DNA from: Lachnospiraceae bacterium
GTDB lineage: Bacteria > Bacillota > Clostridia > Lachnospirales > Lachnospiraceae
Assembly: GCA_017470735.1 (NCBI GenBank)
Contig: JAFUYB010000058.1
Span: 1 to 64,000, forward strand
Length of the DNA: 64,000 nt
Reading direction: 5' to 3'
Part shown: in pieces, positions 54,999-63,443 of the stretch
How positions within the stretch are numbered: the stretch's first letter is position 1
Layout: each line of letters opens with the position of its first letter
Translations under genes and position numbers: made by a program
The notes under the pieces: generated by a model
What the model saw: only the letters and a program-made list of their open reading frames with translations
Database searches by the model: none
Told to the model about the DNA's origin: nothing

Positions 54999-55361
54999 TT
55001 ACATCGGTGTCCCCACTTCTATTAAATTCCCATCCGGGTCATAAAATCGTATCACCTTCTGTCCCCAACTGTGTGTCATGAGTTTGTTGACATATTTTAC
55101 CTTTGGATAATATTTTTCAAGTTTTTCTATGAATCCTTCAATGTCAGGTTCCTCAAAATAAAGCTCGCAGGAATTATTCTCCTGTATGATTTCTCTTCCA
55201 AGAAACTCTTTCCAGTATTTTTCCTCCTGCAGTACCAATCCTTCTGTAAGGATCATATTTCCGTCATTGTCAAGGATCATTTCAAGTCCGAACAGATTAT
55301 GGTAAAACTGCCTGGATCTTTCGATATCTTTGACAACGATCAGTACATTCTTCAGTTTCAT
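54999..55361 (-). CDS. VOC-superfamily (glyoxalase-like) protein
   Basis: 120 residues forming one paired beta-alpha-beta-beta-beta domain: KNVLIVVKDIERSRQFYHNLF at the start and VIRFYDPDGNLIEVG at the end, the standard VOC edge motifs with the metal-binding Glu. Substrate unknown; single-domain members often act in small-molecule resistance or isomerisation. GGGAG box. Confidence 0.85.
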   Translation of the reverse strand: MKLKNVLIVVKDIERSRQFYHNLFGLEMILDNDGNMILTEGLVLQEEKYWKEFLGREIIQENNSCELYFEEPDIEGFIEKLEKYYPKVKYVNKLMTHSWGQKVIRFYDPDGNLIEVGTPM

Positions 55362-55406
55362 CTATTTTCTCCCGGTACCCACGATACCAATTTATGTTAA
55401 AAGCTG

Positions 55407-55435
55407 TTGTAAATTCCCTATTTTGGTGCTATAAT
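55407..55435 (+). promoter_or_regulatory. Promoter of the structured leader/ncRNA
   Basis: TTGTAA (55407-55412), 17 bp, extended -10 TGCTATAAT (TATAAT 55430-55435). About 400 bases upstream of the next start codon. Confidence 0.75.
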
Positions 55436-55441
55436 CGGCAT

Positions 55442-55688
55442 TGTCACTATAAACCGAAATCAAGAAAATATAGGGTGTTGTATTTGTGTACCACCCTAGA
55501 GGGTTGCCGCCCTCTAGGACAGGGTATGGTGATGTAACCACCACACGATACAGCTTCCGCTGCGATACACGCTTGCCATTATAGCACAGGCAGGTCTGAT
55601 TTTAAATGTGTATTTTCAGTTTTGGAAGCAGCCTACGGTCATAGATCGCGGGTGTTGGTGTGGACGCATACCAGCATCCGCGTTTTTC
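55442..55688 (+). ncRNA. Candidate structured RNA or leader attenuator, about 247 nt
   Basis: Begins after a strong promoter and ends at a 14-bp hairpin with G-U pairs (55647-55682) followed by TTTTT. Inside is a perfect stem CCTAGAGGG / CCCTCTAGG with a 6-base loop (55495-55518) and short stems such as CAGC/GCTG. No ribosome binding site plus reading frame is evident. Either an independent small RNA or a transcription attenuator for the downstream surface protein gene. It does not match the 6S, SRP, tmRNA or T-box landmarks that I know. Confidence 0.5.
55647..55687 (+). terminator. Intrinsic terminator inside the leader
   Basis: CGCGGGTGTTGGTG pairs with TACCAGCATCCGCG (8-base loop) and TTTTTCTT follows. 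Confidence 0.75.
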
Positions 55689-55838
55689 TTGGTTTCACCA
55701 CACAGAAATTCTGTTTTTGCCGCTACCCCGTCCGCATACCCTTTGTACAGAGCACTGCGGACGGATGACGCGGCTTGCTATGGCAGATATCGCGTGTGCT
55801 GGAATCGAAATGTTTGAAGCGAAAGGAGCAAATGGAAC

Positions 55839-57284
55839 ATGATGAAACTGATGAAACGAAGAGCAGCTTATGCGCTTGCCCTGCTGCTGGGAGTCACAAG
55901 CGCGTTTGGCAGCGCGACTGTGTCGTTGCCGGAAATGAGGACAGCCCATGCGGCAGACGCAATAACGGTATCAAGTGTCGATGAGTTGAAGAATGCTCTT
56001 AGTAAGGGTGGCAATATCAAACTGACGAAAGATATCAATAGTGTTTCATGTGATGTAACGAAAGCTGTAACTTTAGACCTCAACGGACATACCATTGGAG
56101 GCGTATCATCTAATATAACATTATGGATTTACAATGGCGGCAGCTTGAAACTTATAAATTCCGAATCATCCGGAACGATCACGGGTCCCCTTGAAGTAGG
56201 TGGTTATCGCGATGGAAAAACCTTGTCAACCGGTGCCTTGACATTAGATTCTAATAACATCACGATAAATTGTACTGCCGGAGGCGGTCAGGCTGCGGTA
56301 ATTGTCGGAAAGGGCAGCGCATTTAAAATGGGGAACGGAAAAATCTCATCCAGTAATTGTGTGGGAGTAAACATCTGGGGCGGCAGCTTCACGATGACGG
56401 GCGGCACGATCACCGGTCACAGCGGTACGAGCCAAGGTGCTGGCGGCGGTGTCGTCGTAGACAGCAATTATGGCGGTACATTTACATTGGCTGGCGGCAC
56501 CATCACCGGATGTACGGCAAAATACGGCGGCGGTGTTTATGTCGGCAAGGGCAGCTTTACAATAGAGAGCGGAAAAATTACGAACAATAAGGCATCTGTT
56601 TCGGGTGGTGGCATTTATGTTAAAACCGGAGCAACCTACACGAATAATGCCACAGGCGTGTTTAGCGGCAATACGGCAGGCGACAGCTCTACCAACGATG
56701 TCGGCCGTGGTTCCGGTCCATCCTCGTCGTCTTCCAAATCATCCAGCAGTTCGTCAACCCGTTCATCCTCATCCAGCTCATCTTCCGATGACGATGATGA
56801 CGATGACAGCAAATCGTTCAGCGATGGCGGAACAAAGACAAAAGGCAGCGGAAGCAGCAAAGCGGATTACAAGAAATCAAGTTCTACATCCGTCAAATAT
56901 GTCGCCAGCGAAGTCAGCTACTCCGCCAAGACGGCAACCGTCCCCGCGACAGTCAAGGTCGGCGGCAAGACCTACAATGTGACTTCCATATCGGCAGGGG
57001 CGTTCTCTGGCTATAGCAACATCCAGTCCCTGACCATAGGGAAGAATATCAAAAAAATCGGCAAGGGCGCGTTCGATGGATGTACGAAGCTGAAAACGCT
57101 GACGCTCAACAGCAAGAACCTGACCGCCAAGAATATCAAAGGCGCATTCACGGGTGCCTCGGTCAAAACTGTGTATGTGCCTGCAAGTAAGGTATCCGCA
57201 TACAAGAAAATTCTGACAAAGAAAGTGACCGGGAACAAAAACAAGATCTCTGTGAAGGCGAAACCCGCGAAAAACAAAAAGTAA
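55839..57284 (+). CDS. Secreted beta-helix / leucine-rich-repeat surface protein
   Basis: 481 residues. Signal peptide at the start (MMKLMKRRAAYALALLLGVT, probable cleavage after THA near residue 38). Residues about 45-285 show the Gly/Thr-rich repeats of a right-handed parallel beta-helix (MTGGTITGHSG, LAGGTITGCTA, IESGKITNNKAS). Then a low-complexity Ser/Asp linker (about 290-335), and a C-terminal BspA-type leucine-rich repeat segment (LTIGKNIKKIGKGAFDGCTKLKT) ending in a Lys-rich tail. No LPXTG or other anchor. Possibly adhesin or polysaccharide-interacting. AAAGGAG box; preceded by the structured leader. Confidence 0.85.
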   Translation: MMKLMKRRAAYALALLLGVTSAFGSATVSLPEMRTAHAADAITVSSVDELKNALSKGGNIKLTKDINSVSCDVTKAVTLDLNGHTIGGVSSNITLWIYNGGSLKLINSESSGTITGPLEVGGYRDGKTLSTGALTLDSNNITINCTAGGGQAAVIVGKGSAFKMGNGKISSSNCVGVNIWGGSFTMTGGTITGHSGTSQGAGGGVVVDSNYGGTFTLAGGTITGCTAKYGGGVYVGKGSFTIESGKITNNKASVSGGGIYVKTGATYTNNATGVFSGNTAGDSSTNDVGRGSGPSSSSSKSSSSSSTRSSSSSSSSDDDDDDDSKSFSDGGTKTKGSGSSKADYKKSSSTSVKYVASEVSYSAKTATVPATVKVGGKTYNVTSISAGAFSGYSNIQSLTIGKNIKKIGKGAFDGCTKLKTLTLNSKNLTAKNIKGAFTGASVKTVYVPASKVSAYKKILTKKVTGNKNKISVKAKPAKNKK

Positions 57285-57302
57285 TACCATACAGCAAACC
57301 AA

Positions 57303-57346
57303 AAGCGGACAGTGATTTCCATAAATTACTGTCCGCTTCTTTTATT
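57303..57346 (+). terminator. Terminator of the surface protein gene
   Basis: Perfect 11-bp stem AAGCGGACAGT / ACTGTCCGCTT (57303-57313 and 57328-57338) followed by CTTTTATT. Confidence 0.85.
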
Positions 57347-58275
57347 CTGCATATACAGATCCATATCTCCCTTGGGCGGAATCGAATTTACAAAATTCCA
57401 GCCCTTTCTTTACAAACCCGTTCGAGAACCGCTCGCGCACCTGCCATGCGTAGCGGTTGTGCATATCCAGAAATTTATCCAGTTCAAAATCCAGCACTTC
57501 CAGGACTTCCTCCCCGAATCCACGGAAAAATTCTTTCATTGCCGCAAGCACTTCCTCCGCAGCGTCCACAACAGACTGCGTCACGCCATCGCCATTGGTA
57601 ATATGTACCGTTTTCAGGTCAAACCGTGCCGCATTTTTGGTGTTGGCAATGGATTCGACCTGTCTGTTCGCGTCCATTTCCCGCCTCGGCTGGCAGGCAA
57701 GATACACCATCAGAAGCTGCAGGAAAAACACATCCCGCACATCCACTCCCGCATCCGCCAGTGGATTTAAGTCGATCATCCTCAGTTCAATATGGCTGAC
57801 ACCGTCTTCCCGAAGCCTGCGCAGGGAATATGCCCCCGGCGGCTTCAATCTCACAGGATAATACAGCTCCGACGACGAACGGATCAGTCCCTCTTCAATA
57901 TAGCGTTCAATGCTCCTGCTGTATGCGCCAATATCCGAATAATCCAAAACCGGCGTAAAAAAATTCCAGTAGCCGAGTTCGGAACAGCGGCTGGAGCCCA
58001 TGCCGTTATATATATCCCTGCCAAACACGCCCTTTTCCAAATATGAACTGTCAAGCATCGGGCTCGCCGCCGTCACCGCAACGATCAGCCAGTTGAACAT
58101 TTGCGCCTGCCCAGCCAGAGAAATAAAAATCCCGCACGATAAACGGATCGTCCATAAAAGGATGCGGCGTCTTGGCAAAAAATCCGTCTCCCGTAATGCG
58201 CAGGCTTTCTTTTTCCAATCCAATGCTGCCTGAAAGCAGCAGGTCTCTGATTTTTGGTTCCTGGTAAGTTAACAT
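57342..58275 (-). pseudogene. gshA: Glutamate-cysteine ligase, internally deleted and frameshifted
   Basis: From ATG 58275 the frame reads GLEKESLRITGDGFFAKTPH, the typical N-terminus of clostridial GshA, then FMDDPFIVRDF, after which similarity ends. In the next frame it resumes at MFNWLIVAVTAASPMLDSSY and runs on to the stop at 57342, matching the C-terminal half (SSELYYPVRLKPPG, HIELRMIDLNPLADAGVD). Roughly 130 codons, including much of the ATP/glutamate site, are missing and the frames do not connect. The enzyme would have made gamma-glutamylcysteine for glutathione. Not functional as it stands. Confidence 0.8.
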
Positions 58276-58431
58276 GCCGTCGTAGAAAATCCTCCATCGC
58301 TGCCCCTCATTCGGTGCATATTCTACCCGTCACCATAACACAGAAACCGGTTCTTCACAAAGTCTAATTTGTAATAGCCTGCTATAGAAAATTACAATAT
58401 CAAATCCTAAATACACGCTTTGCCGCAGGAC

Positions 58432-60210
58432 TTATTCAAACACCGCAAGTGCGGCCGCATCCTCCTCGCCTGTCCGGATCTTGACAACATTTTCAACATT
58501 GTAGACAAAAATCTTGCCATCGCCGATATGGCCGGTATACAGCACCTTCTTCGCGATCTCGATCACCTTGCGTACAGGTACGGCGCATACTACTACATCG
58601 ACTCTGATCTTGGGGAGCAGCGCAGGCTCGATTTCAACTCCACGGTAGTATTCGGGAGCGCCCTTCTGGATGCCGCAGCCCATGACATGGGATACGGTCA
58701 TTCCGGTAATGCCGATGGACAAAAGCGCGTTTTTGAGCTTCTCCAGGCTCCTTTCCCTGCAAAGGATTTCTATCTTCGTCATCTTCGGACTGCCGCTTTC
58801 CATCGTGGACTTGTCCACATTCGGAGCTACCTTTACTTCTACGGCGGCCTCCTGTGAGGCTTTTTCATCGTCAGACAGTTCCACATCCGTTACGCCGTCT
58901 AAATATTCGGTGCCGTAGGAATTTAATATTTCAAAATCACCGTAAGCGCTGGAAAGGCCGTGTTCCGTGGCATCAAGACCAGTGATCTCCTCTTCCGCGC
59001 TGGCTCTGATCCCCAGGGTTGCTTTTATGACGCAGAACGTAATGGTGATCGTTACCGCTGTCCAGAGCGCCGTCGCGCACATGCCGGTAAGCTGTATGCC
59101 TAACAATTCAAAGCCGCCTCCGTAAAACAACCCGGTGATCGTATTTCCCGATGCGTCGGCGATGGAATATGCCGGAGCAGAATCCGTGGCAAACAGCCCT
59201 ACCGCGATTGTACCCCAGATGCCGTTTAACATATGGACGGCTACGGCGCCGACCGGGTCATCTATGTACAATACATGATCCAAAAACCACACGCCGAATA
59301 CCACTAAAAATCCTGCTACGGCACCGATGATGACCGCCCCGAGTGCATCCGTCACATCACAGGGAGCAGTTATCGCAACAAGCCCTGCCAGAGACGCATT
59401 CAGGCACATGGATACATCAGGCTTTCCGAATTTGATCCAGGTAAATACCATGCATACGACTGTGGCAATCGCAGGAGCGATCGTGGTCGTGACAAAAATG
59501 GATCCCAGCTGCCCGAGCTCTGTCGCGGCTGCCCCGTTAAACCCGTACCAGCCAAACCAGAGGATGAAAACACCCAATGCACCAAGCGGGATGTTGTGTC
59601 CCAAAAAAGCATTTACCTTAACAACTTTACCGTCTTTATCCTTTACAAACTTGCCGATGCGGGGACCCAGTATCGCTGCGCCGATCAATGCGCTGATGCC
59701 GCCTACCATATGGATGCAGTTGCTGCCTGCAAAATCATGGAAGCCTATCCCGGCAAGCCATCCGCCGCCCCAGGTCCAATGGGCTTCGATGGGATAAATG
59801 ACCGCAGATATCACAGCCGAATACACACAGTAGGAAACAAACCTGGTCCGTTCCGCCATAGCACCTGATACGATCGTTGCAGTCGTCGCGCAGAATACGA
59901 GGTTGAATACAAATGTGGACCAGTCAAATGAAGCATAATCACTGAAAACGGCGAGGCTCGGAATGCCGACAAGTCCGCCCAGCGCGTTCTCACCGAACAT
60001 CAGTCCGAACCCTAAGGTCACAAACACTGCCGTGCCGATACAGAAGTCCATAAGGTTCTTCATGATGATATTACCTGCGTTTTTTGCCCTGGCAAAGCCG
60101 GATTCCACCATCGCAAACCCTGCCTGCATCCAGAATACCAGCGCGGCTCCGATCAAAAACCATATGCCGTAGATCTGACTGTTGACATACTCAAAAATTT
60201 CCGTGTTCAT
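58432..60210 (-). CDS. amt: Ammonium transporter fused to a PII signalling domain
   Basis: 592 residues from ATG 60210 (AAAGGAGAG box). Residues 1-430 are an Amt channel with about 11 transmembrane helices (FWMQAGFAMVESGFARAKNA, GGWLAGIGFHDFAGSNCIHM, LGPRIGKF). After a linker (about 430-475) comes a complete PII domain: MTKIEILCRERSLEKLKNAL, T-loop QKGAPEYYRGVEIEPALLPK, and the C-terminal GDGKIFVYNVENVVKIRTGE. PII (GlnK) normally is a separate protein that plugs Amt when nitrogen is plentiful; here it is covalently tethered. Tandem terminator-like hairpins lie in its leader. Confidence 0.92.
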   Translation of the reverse strand: MNTEIFEYVNSQIYGIWFLIGAALVFWMQAGFAMVESGFARAKNAGNIIMKNLMDFCIGTAVFVTLGFGLMFGENALGGLVGIPSLAVFSDYASFDWSTFVFNLVFCATTATIVSGAMAERTRFVSYCVYSAVISAVIYPIEAHWTWGGGWLAGIGFHDFAGSNCIHMVGGISALIGAAILGPRIGKFVKDKDGKVVKVNAFLGHNIPLGALGVFILWFGWYGFNGAAATELGQLGSIFVTTTIAPAIATVVCMVFTWIKFGKPDVSMCLNASLAGLVAITAPCDVTDALGAVIIGAVAGFLVVFGVWFLDHVLYIDDPVGAVAVHMLNGIWGTIAVGLFATDSAPAYSIADASGNTITGLFYGGGFELLGIQLTGMCATALWTAVTITITFCVIKATLGIRASAEEEITGLDATEHGLSSAYGDFEILNSYGTEYLDGVTDVELSDDEKASQEAAVEVKVAPNVDKSTMESGSPKMTKIEILCRERSLEKLKNALLSIGITGMTVSHVMGCGIQKGAPEYYRGVEIEPALLPKIRVDVVVCAVPVRKVIEIAKKVLYTGHIGDGKIFVYNVENVVKIRTGEEDAAALAVFE

Positions 60211-60228
60211 CTCTTCCACTCTCCTTTC

Positions 60229-60264
60229 AAAAAAAGGCGCATCCCCCAAAATGGGGAACACGCC
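60229..60264 (-). promoter_or_regulatory. Leader terminator/attenuator directly before amt
   Basis: Minus-strand stem GGCGTGTTCCCC / GGGGGATGCGCC (60236-60264, several G-U pairs) followed by seven T residues (60229-60235) that run into the amt ribosome binding site. If formed it would stop transcription before amt, so an antitermination control is likely. Confidence 0.65.
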
Positions 60265-60296
60265 TTTGTGTTGCCATGCCTTTGTGACATGAAGGT

Positions 60297-60329
60297 AAAA
60301 TGAAAGCGCCCCAGGAATTCCTGAGACGC
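60297..60329 (-). promoter_or_regulatory. First of two tandem leader hairpins before amt
   Basis: Minus-strand stem GCGTCTCAGG-AATT-CCTGGGGCGC (60306-60329) followed by TTTCATTTT. Both hairpins are preceded by an ACAAAGGCG-type box, and a third AAAGGC stands between them. Confidence 0.5.
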
Positions 60330-60449
60330 CTTTGTCTTACGAGAAACGAATATACATCATCCGTTTTGAAATGTCAAGCATTTTTTTCACCTGTCTTTGC
60401 CAGCAGTCAATCCATCCCAGCCGCCCCTATCATCTCTGCATCATACCAT

Positions 60450-61121
60450 TCAGCCTCCCTGCGCCATCTCAAGAAAATACCGGAATAAGGGCAGCCCGTC
60501 CTCCGTATCCGGCCGGGCAAAGGCAAGACACATCCGCTCGGGATGCCACTGCACGCAGTAAATGGGCAATGTCCGGTGCTGCACAGCTTCAATGATATTG
60601 TCTTCCGCAGCTGCCACAGCCACCAGCCCCTCCCCAAGGACATCGATCGCCTGATGGTGGGCGCTGGTCACGCGGATATCCGTTTTGCGGTATGCCCCAT
60701 AGACAAAGCTGCTACGGTCCGCATGAACCGTATGTGAGCGATCCTTTTGATCCTCCCAGCAATGCAGCTCTTTGTTCTCTAAATCCTGGATCAGCGTCCC
60801 GCCGAAATAAATGTTGACAAGCTGCAGCCCGCGGCAGATCCCAAAGAGCGGCAGTCTGCGGGAAACCGCTTTTTCGATCAGAGCAAACTCAAAGGCGTCA
60901 AACTCATCGTCGATGTCCACGCTGCCCTTGTTTTCCTGCCCGTAATACTTAGGGTTCACATCCGCTCCGCCCGGGAGCACGATCCCATCGAGCTCATCGA
61001 TCCTTTGCAGATCCTCTTTTGAAATCAAAGCGACAGTCTTGGCCCCACAGGCTTCGACTGCCGCGTAATAATTCTTTTTCCATCCGAAGCTTCTGTCTCC
61101 GATGATACCGATTGTTGCCAT
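60450..61121 (-). CDS. Class I glutamine amidotransferase, peptidase C26 (PuuD-like)
   Basis: 223 residues from ATG 61121 (7 bases after AAGGCGG; ATG 61127 is also possible). Nucleophile Cys in PLFGICRGLQLVNIYFGG, the IVLPGGADVNP oxyanion loop, the SAHHQAID segment and the catalytic His-Glu in QWHPER. This is the gamma-glutamyl-GABA hydrolase type, releasing glutamate from gamma-glutamyl compounds. Lies between the amino-acid transporter and Amt, fitting nitrogen scavenging. Confidence 0.88.
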   Translation of the reverse strand: MATIGIIGDRSFGWKKNYYAAVEACGAKTVALISKEDLQRIDELDGIVLPGGADVNPKYYGQENKGSVDIDDEFDAFEFALIEKAVSRRLPLFGICRGLQLVNIYFGGTLIQDLENKELHCWEDQKDRSHTVHADRSSFVYGAYRKTDIRVTSAHHQAIDVLGEGLVAVAAAEDNIIEAVQHRTLPIYCVQWHPERMCLAFARPDTEDGLPLFRYFLEMAQGG

Positions 61122-61195
61122 TTCCATACCGCCTTGCTATCAGATAAACCTATTGCTATCCTAGCAAGAAATGATACCCTCCGTCAAGAGAAAAT

Positions 61196-61936
61196 TCAGT
61201 GAACCGCTACTGTTTCCAAAAACTCCCTTGCGCGCTGGGTCTTCGGCCGGCTGAAAAATGCCTCCGGCGTGTTTTCCTCCAGGATGTTTCCGTCCTCCAT
61301 GAAGATCAGTCGGTTGGCCACGCGCTTCGCGAAATTCATCTCATGCGTCACCACCAGCATGGTCATCCCGTCCTTTGCCAGAGCCGTCATTACATCCAGC
61401 ACCTCATTGATCATCTCAGGATCGAGCGCGCTTGTCGGTTCGTCAAACAATATCACCTCGGGGTGCATGGCAAGCGCCCTCGCGATCGCCACTCTCTGCT
61501 GCTGGCCCCCCGAAAGCTGCGCGGGTACCTTGTTGGCTTGTGAATCAACGCCAACCCGCTTCAACAGCTCCATCGCCTCCGCCTGCGCTTCTTTTTTATG
61601 CTTGTGCAGCACATCCATCGGAGCAAGCGTCACATTGTCCAGAATCGTCCGGTGCGCGAACAAATTAAAGGACTGGAACACCATGCCGACCTTGGCGCGC
61701 ATTGCCGCAAGCTGCTTTCCTTCTTCGGGAATGCGTTCGCCGTCGATTAAGATTTCTCCGCTGTCGATCGTCTCCAGCCGGTTGATCGTCCGGCAAAGCG
61801 TCGATTTGCCGGAACCGGACGGCCCGATGATCACGACGACATCACCCTTTTTCACAGTGAGATTGATATCCTTCAGGACATGATGCTCGCCAAAATATTT
61901 ATTGATGTTTTTTAATTCAATGATCGTATCGCTCAT
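61196..61936 (-). CDS. Polar amino-acid ABC transporter, ATP-binding protein
   Basis: 246 residues from ATG 61936 (AAGGAT box). Walker [11 protein letters not shown]-loop VFQSFNLF, signature LSGGQQQR, Walker [16 protein letters not shown] and H-loop THEMNF. The family is GluA/GlnQ. Last gene of the four-gene transporter operon; the C-terminal end [17 protein letters not shown] is typical for amino-acid importers. Confidence 0.95.
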   Translation of the reverse strand: MSDTIIELKNINKYFGEHHVLKDINLTVKKGDVVVIIGPSGSGKSTLCRTINRLETIDSGEILIDGERIPEEGKQLAAMRAKVGMVFQSFNLFAHRTILDNVTLAPMDVLHKHKKEAQAEAMELLKRVGVDSQANKVPAQLSGGQQQRVAIARALAMHPEVILFDEPTSALDPEMINEVLDVMTALAKDGMTMLVVTHEMNFAKRVANRLIFMEDGNILEENTPEAFFSRPKTQRAREFLETVAVH

Positions 61937-61955
61937 AGAGGTATCCTTATATGCA

Positions 61956-62786
61956 TTATTTTGTCGGGGCAAGCGTCCGGTCCGTGCGCGCCGCGACAAT
62001 TACCGAGACCTTGTTCAGCAGGTAATTGATCAGAATGTAGATCACGGCAACCACCAAATAGACCGAGAGCATCGCGCTGTAATTGGAGATCAGCACCTTG
62101 GCATTCTGCATCAGATCCGGGAAATTGACCACATACGCAAACGCCGTGTCCTTAACGACGATCACCAGCTCCGCGATCAGTGACGGCAGCACATACCGGA
62201 ACGCCTGCGGAAAGACCACCTTGAAAAAGACACTGCTGCCGCGCATGCCCAGCGATACCGCCGCCTCAATCTGTCCCTTGGAAACGGCATTCACGCCGGA
62301 GCGCAAAACCTCTGCCACGACGCCCGACGCCGAAATGGCAACCGGTACGGCGATCTTCCAGAGCGCCGGCAGTGATATACCATACTGGGGCGCCACAAGG
62401 AAAAAGAAATACACAAACAGCAGCGTCGGCACGCCGCGGGTGAATTCAATCAGCGCCCGTGTAATCCCCCGCAGTACCTTGTATTTGCTGATACGCCCGA
62501 GCATCATCAGAAATGCCGCCGCAAAGGCGATCACGCCCGCGCAGACTGCCGCCTCAACGGTACCTGCCAGACCTTCGGCAATAAAGATCCAGGTCGTCGG
62601 CTGGGCAAAGAAATACCAATAGCGCGCGTCAAGCTGCCCGGTCACATAAAATTGCCGGATCGCCGCCGATAAAAGCGCGGCCAGAAGCAGCACGGATATG
62701 ACGGTAAAAATATTGATCCATTTTTTCGTTTTACTGCCGGGAGGCTCATAAAGCGCGTCCCGGATCGATGTCTGCGCCGCGTTCAT
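61956..62786 (-). CDS. Polar amino-acid ABC transporter, permease 2
   Basis: 276 residues. HisM/GluD-type permease: an extended N-terminus with one extra hydrophobic helix, then about five transmembrane helices and the coupling EAA loop [20 protein letters not shown]. Its start overlaps the stop of permease 1 by 4 bases. Heterodimerises with permease 1. Confidence 0.93.
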   Translation of the reverse strand: MNAAQTSIRDALYEPPGSKTKKWINIFTVISVLLLAALLSAAIRQFYVTGQLDARYWYFFAQPTTWIFIAEGLAGTVEAAVCAGVIAFAAAFLMMLGRISKYKVLRGITRALIEFTRGVPTLLFVYFFFLVAPQYGISLPALWKIAVPVAISASGVVAEVLRSGVNAVSKGQIEAAVSLGMRGSSVFFKVVFPQAFRYVLPSLIAELVIVVKDTAFAYVVNFPDLMQNAKVLISNYSAMLSVYLVVAVIYILINYLLNKVSVIVAARTDRTLAPTK

Positions 62787-63442
62787 CGCAAGATCCTCAC
62801 TTTTCTGTCAATGCTGTTGCCGACCCAGCCGATCACGAGCGCCGTTGCCACATACAAAAACGCTGAGATCACAAACGCCGTGACCCCGCCGACGGCATGC
62901 GTATTGATGTGGCTGACAATACCGGTCAGATCGGTCGGATTCATCGGCACCTGCGAAGCAAGCGCCGTCGTCAGCATCGTCGATACTGCCAGATTGGTCA
63001 GCGGAAGCACGCTCGAACGGAGCGCCTGCGGCAAAACGATCCTGCGGATCATCTGCGTAAAGGTCAGTCCCAATGCCCGCGCCGCCTCGATCTGCCCGCG
63101 GGAGATCGTATTCATGCCCGACATTAAATACTCGGAACAGAATGCCGCAGGGATCAGAGTCGTTACGACAAGCACGCAGACAAAGTACGACAGCACCACA
63201 TTCAGATACGGCAAAGCATATACAACGAGCATCAGCAGCGCTGTGCCGGAAATGTTGCGGAACACCTGTACATAAAATTCCGCCACTGCCCTGAGCGGCT
63301 TTATGGGCGACACCCTCATCACCGTCACCAGGACACCGATCACGAACGCTGCTGAAAATGCGATCACCGTAAGCTTCCATGTCGTCAACAGCGCCTGTAT
63401 GTAGCTGTCACCGTATTGGTTCAGAAGCTCGGAAACACTCAT
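62783..63442 (-). CDS. Polar amino-acid ABC transporter, permease 1
   Basis: 219 residues. HisQ/GluC-type permease with about five transmembrane helices and the EAA loop QIEAARALGLTFTQMIRRIV. Starts 1 base after the binding-protein stop, giving the order binding protein, permease, permease, ATPase. Confidence 0.93.
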   Translation of the reverse strand: MSVSELLNQYGDSYIQALLTTWKLTVIAFSAAFVIGVLVTVMRVSPIKPLRAVAEFYVQVFRNISGTALLMLVVYALPYLNVVLSYFVCVLVVTTLIPAAFCSEYLMSGMNTISRGQIEAARALGLTFTQMIRRIVLPQALRSSVLPLTNLAVSTMLTTALASQVPMNPTDLTGIVSHINTHAVGGVTAFVISAFLYVATALVIGWVGNSIDRKVRILR

Positions 63443-63443
63443 A

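Larger units (their letters stand above)
55362..55838. other. 477-base intergenic region: structured leader before the surface protein
   Basis: Contains a strong plus-strand promoter (55407-55435), a perfect 9-bp hairpin (55495-55518), smaller hairpins, and an intrinsic terminator (55647-55687). After the terminator a further inverted repeat GTCCGCA / TGCGGAC lies near 55728-55760. No second clear promoter was seen before the ATG at 55839. See the ncRNA entry. Confidence 0.55.

Noticed and set aside
55362-55838. Known riboswitch or housekeeping RNA (T-box, 6S, SRP, tmRNA)
   Set aside because: None of the landmark motifs I know for these classes could be found.
58051-58223. Two separate short genes at the start of gshA
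   Set aside because: Both frames match one enzyme family in consecutive order, so they are treated as a single broken gene.
61937-61999. N-terminal extension of the ABC ATPase ([15 protein letters not shown]...)
   Set aside because: The extension overlaps the end of the permease gene and lacks a ribosome binding site; ATG 61936 gives the standard family start.
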